Shown piece after piece: positions 1 through 8,679 of a stretch of 64,000 nucleotides of DNA. Within the stretch, counting starts at the first letter, position 1, and each line of letters begins with the position of its first letter. The stretch is from positions 434,001 through 498,000 of the forward strand of contig CANMSO010000002.1 of NCBI GenBank assembly GCA_947500545.1, read 5' to 3'. The DNA comes from an uncultured Aquimarina sp. (GTDB lineage Bacteria > Bacteroidota > Bacteroidia > Flavobacteriales > Flavobacteriaceae). A program made the position numbers and the translations under genes. Under the pieces are notes generated by a model. That model had not been told where the DNA came from and did not search any database. It was given only the letters and a program-made list of their open reading frames with translations.

Positions 1-1
1 T

Positions 2-1963
2 GTAGGATTATGGGATTTAGGCCTTCCGCAGGAGATAATTGATGTTCTAGAAGGGGCTTTAGAGCTTTTAGGAGATGAAGAAGAAATGATGGCAATTAGT
101 GAGACACTGCGATCATTAAAAGATCTGTCTAAGCATTTGGATACCATAAAACTTTGGTTTGAAGATCCTTCAAAATTGATTCCAGTAGTACTTGGTTTGC
201 AAAGTGGTGATAATAGCGCAATAGAGGCCGTTGAGAAATGGGTAAATAAACCAGCAAAAAAGAAAAAACCTAAATCTAAAAAGGGTAAAAATAGATTGGT
301 GAAATTGGCTAAAAAACTAATCTCATTGGTTGAGAAACTTAGAAAAATCCTGAAACCAATTTTTATGGTCAGAGGGGATTTTGTGAATGTGTTTGCTAGT
401 GTAGCGGGCTTAATTCAAGCGGTGCCTATGTCCAGTTTCTTAATGGAAAAAATTGAGAAAGGTGAATCCCTTGAGGAAACATTGGTAAGAGATTTTACAG
501 ATGGTTTAATTTCAAGAGTACAGATAGAGTTAGATGGTATACGAAAGATGTTTGCGCTAACTCCAGAGTCATTTGATGATACTGATTTTGTATCCTATGA
601 GGATTTAGCAGGAGCTATTACTCATGCTGTCATTAACAATATAAAGCACCCTGTAGTTAAAGCGGCTAGTTATATACCCGGATTAGAGGAGGCAATTGCC
701 GATAATGTAGTGGCCAAACTAATTCCAAAATCGACATTAGATGCTATTAATGGAGCAATTAAGGATATCGTAGGACCTAATGTTGCTGCAGTTTCTACTG
801 CAGTCGGATCAGACCTCGGAAAATTATTAGATGAAGTAGAACAGCCGTTGACTACTTCTTTAAAGGATGAAATTCCGAAATTGATACAAAAGGATAGTGA
901 AGAAAAACACCATACCCAAGATACAAATATAGCAAAAGGTGCTGCAGAAAATCATGTTAATAAATCTCAAGGAAAACCTTTACCGGCCTCAACAAGAGAA
1001 CAGATGGAGACGAGTTTTCAGCAAGACTTTTCTAAAGTGCGTATCCATGATAATCCAGAATCTCATCAAGCCAGTGAGTCCTTAAGAGCAAATGCCTTTA
1101 CCATGGGTAATGATGTGTTCTTTGGAGAGGATAAGTTTAGACCTGAGCAAAAAGATGGTCAACGATTAATCGCTCATGAGTTAACTCATACTGTACAACA
1201 GTCTAATGGTTATCAAGCGGGAGTCGTTCAACGGGATTATAAGGAATATCTTGATAGCTTGAAAGGGCTTTTAAGTAAAAATGTACTGGCAGGTCTGAAA
1301 CCTGGAAAAGCACCTGATCCCAAGGTTCAAAAAGAGGCAGAAAGAATAGCAGATGTTATTCAGAAAGTTGCTGGCGGAAAAGGAAACAAGGGAAAAGGAG
1401 TTAAAATAAAGAAAAAAGGGAATTCCTTCACTTTTCAATACAAATCAACCATTGAAAAAGGATATGAGTTTTATAAAAAGAAAAAAGGTATTCCTACCAG
1501 GGTTAGACGAAGAAGAAAATATAGTAATTTATTACCAGCGCTTACCATTAAAAAGGGAAGAATAAAACTAAGAGCGCTAGAAAAACCAGGTAGCCTAAAT
1601 GATGCAGCTAGAAGTGCCTTAAGAAGAAGTTTGATAATGGCAGGGCAATGCACAAAAGCAAGTACTAAACAGGCACATCATGTGGTACCATTAGAGCTTA
1701 GGAATATGAATATCATAACAATTGCCGAAAAAAATGGCTGGAAATTTAATGGTGTAGATAATGGTGTCTGTCTTGGTAAAAGTGTGCATAGCGGGTCTCA
1801 CTCTAAATATACGAAGGCAGTACGAGAGGATATCTTAACAATTCAGCGTAAGCTCAAAAAGGCCAATAAAAAACTGGATTGGGCGAATATTAAAGGTCCA
1901 TTGACCAAACTATTAAGTGGATTAAAATCAGATCTAAAAAAGAGAAGAAAAAAATTAAAATAA
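2..1963 (+). CDS. eCIS-associated DUF4157 toxin with AHH-type nuclease C-terminus (5' truncated)
   Basis: The reading frame is open to the left edge of the window, so the true start lies outside; 653 residues are visible. Counting from the first ATG at 86, a basic helical stretch (about 60-90) is followed by an undefined region. The DUF4157 (eCIS core) domain spans about 300-375 and ends in the HExxH sequence HELTHTVQQ at about 363. The C-terminus holds QAHHVVPLELRN (about 528), followed by a GVxLG...H..H pattern at about 555-570, typical of AHH/HNH (ENDO VII fold) nuclease toxins. DUF4157 proteins are known companions of extracellular contractile injection systems, and the HExxH motif suggests a metallopeptidase that could release the C-terminal toxin. 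The stop codon lies one base before the next ATG, which encodes a likely immunity protein. The nuclease call is good; delivery by an eCIS is inferred from context. Confidence 0.8.
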   Translation, partial: VGLWDLGLPQEIIDVLEGALELLGDEEEMMAISETLRSLKDLSKHLDTIKLWFEDPSKLIPVVLGLQSGDNSAIEAVEKWVNKPAKKKKPKSKKGKNRLVKLAKKLISLVEKLRKILKPIFMVRGDFVNVFASVAGLIQAVPMSSFLMEKIEKGESLEETLVRDFTDGLISRVQIELDGIRKMFALTPESFDDTDFVSYEDLAGAITHAVINNIKHPVVKAASYIPGLEEAIADNVVAKLIPKSTLDAINGAIKDIVGPNVAAVSTAVGSDLGKLLDEVEQPLTTSLKDEIPKLIQKDSEEKHHTQDTNIAKGAAENHVNKSQGKPLPASTREQMETSFQQDFSKVRIHDNPESHQASESLRANAFTMGNDVFFGEDKFRPEQKDGQRLIAHELTHTVQQSNGYQAGVVQRDYKEYLDSLKGLLSKNVLAGLKPGKAPDPKVQKEAERIADVIQKVAGGKGNKGKGVKIKKKGNSFTFQYKSTIEKGYEFYKKKKGIPTRVRRRRKYSNLLPALTIKKGRIKLRALEKPGSLNDAARSALRRSLIMAGQCTKASTKQAHHVVPLELRNMNIITIAEKNGWKFNGVDNGVCLGKSVHSGSHSKYTKAVREDILTIQRKLKKANKKLDWANIKGPLTKLLSGLKSDLKKRRKKLK

Positions 1964-1964
1964 T

Positions 1965-2516
1965 ATGCAATACTATATATGGTCAATATATGAAGCCGGT
2001 TCGGGATTTGCTTTTTGTGAAGACTTGGGAGGGATTACAGAAATGTATGAGGACCAAATTATTCTGGGGCAAAAAATTGATCCTATGCCCGATGATTTGA
2101 AAATACAGAAATTATCTGAAGGCGATATAGGAGATTCTATTGGGACAGTATGGGGACTGCATATCGTCGCAGATCATATTATGAAGAAATTACCCGAAGA
2201 TGAAGTTCAAATTATACCAGTGGATATTGATGGTGAATCTAATAAGAACTATTTTCTAATTTATACTGAGGAGATATCCAATTTGGACATGGAAAAATCC
2301 GAAGTAGAAATGTCGGATATTTTTCCTGATGAGGTAGGTAAAGTAAAAAAAATGGTACTTAAAGAATTTAAGGATAAGGCTCCTATGATTTACAAGCTTG
2401 AAGAAGTCCCTTCTTGTATTGTGATCTCTGAGTTATTGAAATTGGAGATTGAGAGCGTTACCAATAGTGGCGGAGAGTTTATCAAAGTAGAAGATTATAC
2501 ACAAGGATATTATTAA
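1965..2516 (+). CDS. Probable Imm11-family (DUF1629-like) immunity protein
   Basis: This 183-residue acidic soluble protein starts one base after the stop of the nuclease toxin, so the two are co-translated. It has no signal peptide or membrane helix. The C-terminal part (about 148-178: P.CIVISELLK followed by GGEFIKVEDY) resembles the end of Imm11/DUF1629 proteins, which pair with polymorphic toxins such as the Myxococcus MXAN_0049 type. Size, acidity and position fit a cytosolic antidote that binds the basic nuclease domain encoded upstream. The family assignment rests on recalled motif shape rather than a profile match, so the immunity role is more secure than the family name. Confidence 0.6.
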   Translation: MQYYIWSIYEAGSGFAFCEDLGGITEMYEDQIILGQKIDPMPDDLKIQKLSEGDIGDSIGTVWGLHIVADHIMKKLPEDEVQIIPVDIDGESNKNYFLIYTEEISNLDMEKSEVEMSDIFPDEVGKVKKMVLKEFKDKAPMIYKLEEVPSCIVISELLKLEIESVTNSGGEFIKVEDYTQGYY

Positions 2517-2522
2517 ATTATA

Positions 2523-5500
2523 GTGAAAACAGCTGAGGCACAAAAAAGCACTACCGCTCAAAACCATGTACAGGCAAAGCGGCAACCGTTCTTTAAAAAA
2601 GAAGGGGAGAATGGCTTTTTTTCTAAATCCAGCGAAGTTGCAGAACCTTTTTTCAGGCCAACCACTATAATTCAGCCTAAGTTAACCATTGGTAAGCCTA
2701 ATGACAAGTATGAGGTAGAGGCAGATGATATGGCTGATAAAGTAGTGCAAAAATTAAGTGAAAAATCTACAGATGCGCCTCCTTCAGAAAATGAAAAAGA
2801 AGATACGGTTCAAACAAAACCTGAAAAAACAGCTGAAATTCAAGCCAAATGTACCGACTGCGATCATGAAGAAAAACTGCAAAAAAAGGAAGAAGATGAA
2901 GTATCCGAAACTGATGTAGAGGTACAGGAAAAACCAATTTTTGAAAGTAATGCCGAGCAACCAGAGGCAGAAATACAAACAAAACCTTTACAGTTATTGG
3001 ATTCATCATCTGTTAATGGTACTCCGGTTATTCAGCGTTTTGTAGACGAATCAGATACAGAATCAAAAATTAGTACTTCTCCAGATCAAGAAGAACAGGT
3101 ACAGAAGAAAGAAGAAGATGAGGTATCTGAAACTGATGTAGAAGTACAAGAAAAACCGATTTTTGAAAGTAATGCAGAGCAACCAGAAGCAGAGGTGCAA
3201 ACAAAACCGTTAGAGTCAACAACTACTGTTCTTGATAATACAATTACATCAGAGAATTCAATTAATACTTCTGATACGGTACAAACGAAAGGCATGCTAA
3301 ATCTTCAAGCAGTTAGCACGACTAAAACTACAGAACCTGAAGAAAAGTTACAAGAAAAAGAAGATGAACTTTCTGAGACCAAAGAAGAAATACATACAAA
3401 ATTAAGCACTGTAGATGTTCCTCAACCTCCTGACGAGGAGGAAAATATACAAACAAAATCTGAAGCAACAGAAAGTGAAACGTCATCTGACTTACAGAAC
3501 CGCTTAGATGCTAGTAAAGGAGGAGGAAGTCCTTTGTCTTCGGATATGCAGGATTCTATGGGTGATGCAATGGGAGCTGATTTTAGTAATGTTCGTGTGC
3601 ACACGGGTAGCGAAGCTGTAGAAATGAATAAAGGCCTTAATGCTCAAGCCTTTACTCATGGTAGCGATATTTATTTTAATAAAGGAAAATACGATACGAA
3701 TTCAAGTTCAGGAAAGCATTTACTGGCCCATGAATTAACCCATACGGTACAACAGGGTAAATCAGCAAGAAGAAAAATCCAGAAAAAAGCTCCTGTTTCT
3801 AAAATTGAAGTTACAGAAGCAAAAACTCCAAAAATTCAACGGTTTAGTTTATGGAATGCTGCCAGAAGGGTAGGACGAGGCATTGCCAGTGGCGCAAGAG
3901 CAGTAGGAAGAGGTGTTAGCGCTGTAGGTCGAGGTATTGCAAATCTTGCTGAGAGTGCTATGGAAATGGGGCGAGATGTTCTATTGGCTGCAGTAAGAAG
4001 GGTAGCTCCCGATTTTGCACGACTTATTGAACGTGACGGAATCAGAGGTTTCTTAAGAAATTTAATTAGCAGTGCATTTAGATCCTTGTTTAATGGTGTT
4101 TCAGGACCTATTAGGAGTGCTTTAGGTGTATTTACTGGCTTGGGTCAGCGCATTAGAGGAGGACTAGGTAGTATGCGAGCATTTATTGGTGGAGCAGCAT
4201 CCAACACTTTTAATATGGTAAGAACCGCGGCTACTTCTGTAAGTTCTTTTTTAAGTGGTATTGTTACACCAGTGTTTAATGGAATAAGAGGTGTAGCAGG
4301 AAGAGTAAAAGGTTTCTTCTCTGGGATAAAAGATGTAATAGGAGTTCCTATTATGAATGTTCTTAGGAATATAGGAGGTACTGTCTGGGAGAATCTTACA
4401 GGTTTTATTCGCAGAGTAGGTAGTGTATTTACAACTGTAAAAAATGCTGTTGGAGGTGCGTGGAGTAGAATTAAAGGTTGGTTTGGTATTACTGCCGATC
4501 AAGGAACCGGCGAAGGTGGTGGAATATGGGAGTGGGTAAAAGGAAAAGCATTAGCGCTTTGGGACACAATTAAGCAACGCATAGAGCCTATAAAAGGTCC
4601 TTTAAGAACCGTTGGGTCTATCCTATTAATGCTCTCACCTGCTGGACCTGCTCTGGCACTATTTAGAGCATGGCCGCATCTGCGTAGAGCATTTAATTGG
4701 GTAAGACAACAATGGAGGGATGGAAATGTAATTGTGCGTGCAAGGCAGTACTTAAATACTACTCTTATGCCAATGCTAACAAATGGATTGCAAAGTGTTG
4801 GCTCAGGTTTGGTTCAAGGTGCAAATTGGCTAATTGGACTATTAGATAGAGTACAGGGTACGGCCAATAATTTCTTAGGAATATTAGGAAGCCCAATTCT
4901 TGCCCCATTACGCGGAATTGTGAATTTTGCTCTTAATCATTTCAGGACTATAACCACCGCAGTTCGTGATGGTATCCAATACGTAAGTACTAATATTAGT
5001 CAGATTTTCCGTAGGATAAAAGAATTCTTGATGAAAGTGTGGGAAGTCGTAAGAAAAGTTATTGCAATTGCTGTAAATCCATTTGGGATCGCCGGTCTGG
5101 TATTAGGACTTGCTTGGCGAGCACTCCCTAATGCAGTAAAAGGCAAAATCATCGATTGGATCATCAGTTTGTTAATTAGAGTAATACGAGCCATACCATC
5201 CAATCCAATTCTTGGTTTCCTTTGGCCATTTATAAAAAATGGAGTACTTGGGTTTATGGAACGCATGCAGGCTTTTGAAACACAAAGAAAAGTAGATGCT
5301 TCAAATAAGATGGCAACGATAATGTCTGGTGGTAGCCCTTCTTTTGCTTTTGGATTTATTAAAGGAATAGCAATGGGATTGTGGGAAGGAATTACGGGTC
5401 CTTTCATAATGATCAGGGATCTCTTCCAATTGCCGGGACTTGTCATGAATTTTGTACGGCAACTAGGTGCTCAGTTTAGTGAGATGATGGCACAAGCCCG

Positions 5501-7559
5501 TCAGCTAATCGCTTCTATCGCAGGTAATGCAGTTGGAACTTTTCAATCTTTAATGAATGGTCTCCGTCAATTACTGGCTAATCCAAGACAAATTCTGGAT
5601 ATCATTAGGTCGGCTATAGAAGCAGCTATGAATGCCGTGCGAGGTATTGGCGCAACAATAGCAGAACGATTAATGAATCTTATGGAACAACCAGATGATA
5701 AGATTGGAGAACTGCTGGGTAATCTGGTTGGTCAAGGGTTGTTTGAGGCTGTTCTTGCATTCTTTACGGCAGGAGGATCTGCTGCTGCAGGGGTAGTAAG
5801 ACAAGTAGCTAATGTTCTAAGACGAGTAGTTCGAAACATAATGCCTATTATTCGTCAGATTGTACGTTTCTTACCAAGAATCCGACCTTTTGTTCAACGA
5901 CTGGGAAATCTTTTTGGCCGTGCGCGCACAGGGGCATCTGGTGTGCTACGACGAGTTAGACAATTTATTGATCGTGTGATGGAGTGGTTCCAGAATGCGA
6001 TAGGTAGAATGACCGGTAGGGGAAGAAGAGGCCCAAGAGGAGCAAGGGGTAGAGGGGCTCAAGGTCCAGGGCGTAGAGGACGTGGAAGAAGAGACACAGA
6101 TGGTCCCGGTGGTAGAAGACGAAGAAGAGATCGAGATAATGACAGTACACCTAGCTGGTTACGAATACGAACGGCAATACGTAATGCCGTGAGGCGATAT
6201 GAGATAAACAATGTGGGTGCAACACGTATGCAAGTTACAAATGCTGTTCGTAGAGTTGGGGTTAGATTTAGAGGTAGCCGACCTAGAGTCACATCAGAAG
6301 GTCAGGCAAAGTGGCAAGTATTAGCAAGACATCCACGTCTTAGAATTCCTCGTGAAGCAGCAGACATCTACAAAGATAAAGCAACACGTTGGCGATTGGG
6401 TAGAATAGCAGTTAGGGCACGTTTGGCAAGACTAACCGATAGACAGAAAAACATGGCTTCGTTAAGAAGAATATTACTTCCATTACAGCGGGAGTATGGA
6501 TATAGATTCTTAAGACCGGTTAATGACCCTAGAGAAAATGATATTAATATCATGGGTGGTATGAGTCCCCAAAGTAGTTTGGGCAGAATAAGACCCGCGT
6601 CATCTATTAATAATATAGGAAGTTCATTTAGCATGCCTAATATTCAAAAACTTGGACCAACAGAATTGGAAGAGGTTCCATTAAGTGATGAAAGCGATGA
6701 AAGACTTTATTTGAATTGGCGCAGAGAGGTGAGGAATGAGTTGGATAATGCAAGATATAATGATGGAATCGCACGTAATGACGGTCTCAATATTCTTAGG
6801 AGGACTAGAAATAGATTGGCACCAAGAAGAAGAGTTATTAGACGTTTTAGAATTAGAAAAATTGGTGGATATCCCAATTTACAATACAATTTACAGGCCT
6901 TTGTTAGAGTTAGAGGAGGAGGTAGTAATAATAGAAGGTTAGTAGCTACTAAAAAGCGATTACCTGATGGTAGTAGTAGAAGAGAACCTATTCCTATTAA
7001 TTGGGTAATTGGAGGGTATCCCGTACTAACTCTACAAGCCACAAGAAGAAACAATCCAAGAATTTTTGATCCTAACGATCTTCCTCCTTTGGGGAGGTTT
7101 AGCGCAAGATGGAATAGACGAACAACACTAGTAGTTCCTGCGTCACAACGAAGAGCCCCCAGAAGTGCTTTATATGGAAGAAATAGAGTAACTATTGGAG
7201 TTTCTCCTGCAAATATTCCAGGACCTAGAACATTGCTTAGAAGAAGGCTTTCTTCTGCACCGGGGGTTAGAGGAGCCGCAGGAAGCTCATTTAGGACATT
7301 ATTACGCAATTATGGTTATGATTTAAGACCAAGAGTCATGGAAGCAGATCATGTTTGGGATCTTGGTTTCGGTGGACCAGATGACTTTTCAAATTTATGG
7401 CCTTTAAATAGAGGTGCAAATAGAGGTACAGCGAATAGAATTTGGAGACAGCCAATAAAATATGAGCTATCAGGAAATTCACGAACCGGTACGCCTAGGC
7501 AAAGATCTCTTGTAGGAAGGTGGTTTATAATATCAAGTGTAAGAAGAGGTGGAAGCTAG
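2523..7559 (+). CDS. Giant DUF4157 polymorphic toxin with tape-measure-like core and HNH-like C-terminus
   Basis: A 1678-residue protein starting with GTG six bases after the previous stop. Residues 24-80 carry FF-containing segments and the motif KLTIGKPNDKYEVEADDMAD, shared with the short DUF4157 protein at 10919. An acidic linker with repeats follows (about 90-330), then DUF4157 (about 338-408) with HELTHTVQQ. Residues 440-1150 are a long run of amphipathic and hydrophobic helices rich in Gly, Arg and Ile, reminiscent of a phage tape measure or a membrane-crossing translocator. An Arg/Gly tract (about 1160-1210) precedes a basic region, and the end (about 1605-1650) has EADHVWDLGFGGPDDFSNLW, an HNH-like nuclease pattern. 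Likely an eCIS cargo effector; the function of the core is unknown. The ankyrin gene 30 bp downstream is the candidate antidote. Confidence 0.8.
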   Translation: MKTAEAQKSTTAQNHVQAKRQPFFKKEGENGFFSKSSEVAEPFFRPTTIIQPKLTIGKPNDKYEVEADDMADKVVQKLSEKSTDAPPSENEKEDTVQTKPEKTAEIQAKCTDCDHEEKLQKKEEDEVSETDVEVQEKPIFESNAEQPEAEIQTKPLQLLDSSSVNGTPVIQRFVDESDTESKISTSPDQEEQVQKKEEDEVSETDVEVQEKPIFESNAEQPEAEVQTKPLESTTTVLDNTITSENSINTSDTVQTKGMLNLQAVSTTKTTEPEEKLQEKEDELSETKEEIHTKLSTVDVPQPPDEEENIQTKSEATESETSSDLQNRLDASKGGGSPLSSDMQDSMGDAMGADFSNVRVHTGSEAVEMNKGLNAQAFTHGSDIYFNKGKYDTNSSSGKHLLAHELTHTVQQGKSARRKIQKKAPVSKIEVTEAKTPKIQRFSLWNAARRVGRGIASGARAVGRGVSAVGRGIANLAESAMEMGRDVLLAAVRRVAPDFARLIERDGIRGFLRNLISSAFRSLFNGVSGPIRSALGVFTGLGQRIRGGLGSMRAFIGGAASNTFNMVRTAATSVSSFLSGIVTPVFNGIRGVAGRVKGFFSGIKDVIGVPIMNVLRNIGGTVWENLTGFIRRVGSVFTTVKNAVGGAWSRIKGWFGITADQGTGEGGGIWEWVKGKALALWDTIKQRIEPIKGPLRTVGSILLMLSPAGPALALFRAWPHLRRAFNWVRQQWRDGNVIVRARQYLNTTLMPMLTNGLQSVGSGLVQGANWLIGLLDRVQGTANNFLGILGSPILAPLRGIVNFALNHFRTITTAVRDGIQYVSTNISQIFRRIKEFLMKVWEVVRKVIAIAVNPFGIAGLVLGLAWRALPNAVKGKIIDWIISLLIRVIRAIPSNPILGFLWPFIKNGVLGFMERMQAFETQRKVDASNKMATIMSGGSPSFAFGFIKGIAMGLWEGITGPFIMIRDLFQLPGLVMNFVRQLGAQFSEMMAQARQLIASIAGNAVGTFQSLMNGLRQLLANPRQILDIIRSAIEAAMNAVRGIGATIAERLMNLMEQPDDKIGELLGNLVGQGLFEAVLAFFTAGGSAAAGVVRQVANVLRRVVRNIMPIIRQIVRFLPRIRPFVQRLGNLFGRARTGASGVLRRVRQFIDRVMEWFQNAIGRMTGRGRRGPRGARGRGAQGPGRRGRGRRDTDGPGGRRRRRDRDNDSTPSWLRIRTAIRNAVRRYEINNVGATRMQVTNAVRRVGVRFRGSRPRVTSEGQAKWQVLARHPRLRIPREAADIYKDKATRWRLGRIAVRARLARLTDRQKNMASLRRILLPLQREYGYRFLRPVNDPRENDINIMGGMSPQSSLGRIRPASSINNIGSSFSMPNIQKLGPTELEEVPLSDESDERLYLNWRREVRNELDNARYNDGIARNDGLNILRRTRNRLAPRRRVIRRFRIRKIGGYPNLQYNLQAFVRVRGGGSNNRRLVATKKRLPDGSSRREPIPINWVIGGYPVLTLQATRRNNPRIFDPNDLPPLGRFSARWNRRTTLVVPASQRRAPRSALYGRNRVTIGVSPANIPGPRTLLRRRLSSAPGVRGAAGSSFRTLLRNYGYDLRPRVMEADHVWDLGFGGPDDFSNLWPLNRGANRGTANRIWRQPIKYELSGNSRTGTPRQRSLVGRWFIISSVRRGGS
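2880..3208 (+). repeat. Two direct copies of a 107-bp repeat in the toxin linker
   Basis: Positions 2880-2986 and 3102-3208 are near-identical, separated by 115 bp. Each encodes KKEEDEVSETDVEVQEKP followed by IFESNAEQPEAE and QTKPL. The differences are mostly third-position changes, so the duplication has been kept under protein-level selection. Shorter QTK/QEK acidic units recur through the same linker. Confidence 0.9.
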
Positions 7560-7589
7560 TATGTTTCGTAATTATTGCTAAATTAAAAG

Positions 7590-8606
7590 ATGGAAAATAT
7601 TAAAGAACAAATAGTAAACATTATTTTATCTGGGGATACTACAGAACTCGCATTATTACTCAAAAAAGGAGATTATGCTAATGTGAAAGTAAGTCAAAAT
7701 GATGTTCCCATTCATTATGCTGTGAAAAAAGAGAACCTAGAAATAGTCTCTTTATTATTAGAAAATGGTGCAGATCCTAATGCTATTAATGATATTGGAG
7801 TTACATCATTATGGATGTTGATTTTTGAAATGGATATTCTTACTAATATTGACATGATTAAAATACTTCTCAAATCAGGAGCCAATCCAAATTTCAAACA
7901 GCGAAAAAATGATTGGAGTTTTTTGCATCAGAGTGTTTATGATAAACAAATTGAATTGACTAAATTATTACTGGAATATGGAGCTAATCCAATAGAATCA
8001 GTAAATGCCGATAAATGGAGTCCTCTTCATTTAGTTAGAGATGTAGAGACTGCCAATATTCTTTTAGGCTCTGATGCCAAAAAAACTATTAATTCTTTTG
8101 ATAAAGAAGGTTTAACACCTATTGTAATAGTTATGAATTTAATTAATTCTGGTATGAATGCGAATACAGTAGACAATATTGTTGAAGTTCTTCTAGAAAA
8201 TGGAGCAAATATAGAAGAGGATAATATGTCTTTTGACATTCTCGAAATTGCAATAATGAATAACTTAACAAAAACGGTGAAGTCTTTTATTAAAAAGGAA
8301 GTTAATATTAAAAAACATAATAACTATGGATTAAGTCCAATCTTGCAAGCGGCTAGTTATGGGTATGATCAAATTGTAAGGACTTTAATTGAAGCTGGAG
8401 CAGACCCCAATGATCAACAGCCTTTTGATGGTTGGACTCCTATTTTTTATTCTGTAGTTAATTCTGACTTGGAAGTTATAAAGGTTTTATTGGATAATGG
8501 AGCAAGTCTTGATATTAAGGATAGTACTGGGAAAAATGTTTTTGAATATGTTGAGTCTGATGAAGTAAAAAATATACTTACTTCTTATTTGGATAAGGAA
8601 AACTGA
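7590..8606 (+). CDS. Ankyrin-repeat protein, candidate immunity protein
   Basis: A 338-residue protein without signal peptide or membrane helix. It is made almost wholly of about eight ankyrin repeats, recognisable from recurring units such as IVSLLLENGADPNA, LTKLLLEYGANP, IVRTLIEAGADPND and VIKVLLDNGASLDI. It begins 30 bp after the giant toxin. Ankyrin repeats are a known scaffold for immunity proteins in polymorphic toxin loci, and the toxin-immunity order repeats the arrangement of the first pair in the window. The immunity role is inferred from position; a general adaptor role cannot be excluded. Confidence 0.7.
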   Translation: MENIKEQIVNIILSGDTTELALLLKKGDYANVKVSQNDVPIHYAVKKENLEIVSLLLENGADPNAINDIGVTSLWMLIFEMDILTNIDMIKILLKSGANPNFKQRKNDWSFLHQSVYDKQIELTKLLLEYGANPIESVNADKWSPLHLVRDVETANILLGSDAKKTINSFDKEGLTPIVIVMNLINSGMNANTVDNIVEVLLENGANIEEDNMSFDILEIAIMNNLTKTVKSFIKKEVNIKKHNNYGLSPILQAASYGYDQIVRTLIEAGADPNDQQPFDGWTPIFYSVVNSDLEVIKVLLDNGASLDIKDSTGKNVFEYVESDEVKNILTSYLDKEN

Positions 8607-8679
8607 TTTCCAACATTCCTAAATAGGGACTGGAAATTGTTATAATAAAAAATAGAAATAAGATTAAAACTTAAAACCA

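Noticed and set aside
5000..5446. 148-codon leftward frame inside the giant toxin gene
   Set aside because: Antisense to the tape-measure-like core with no independent features.
6707..7309. 200-codon leftward frame inside the giant toxin gene
   Set aside because: It is antisense to a well-supported Arg-rich coding region; the Leu-rich translation is the mirror of Arg and Pro codons.
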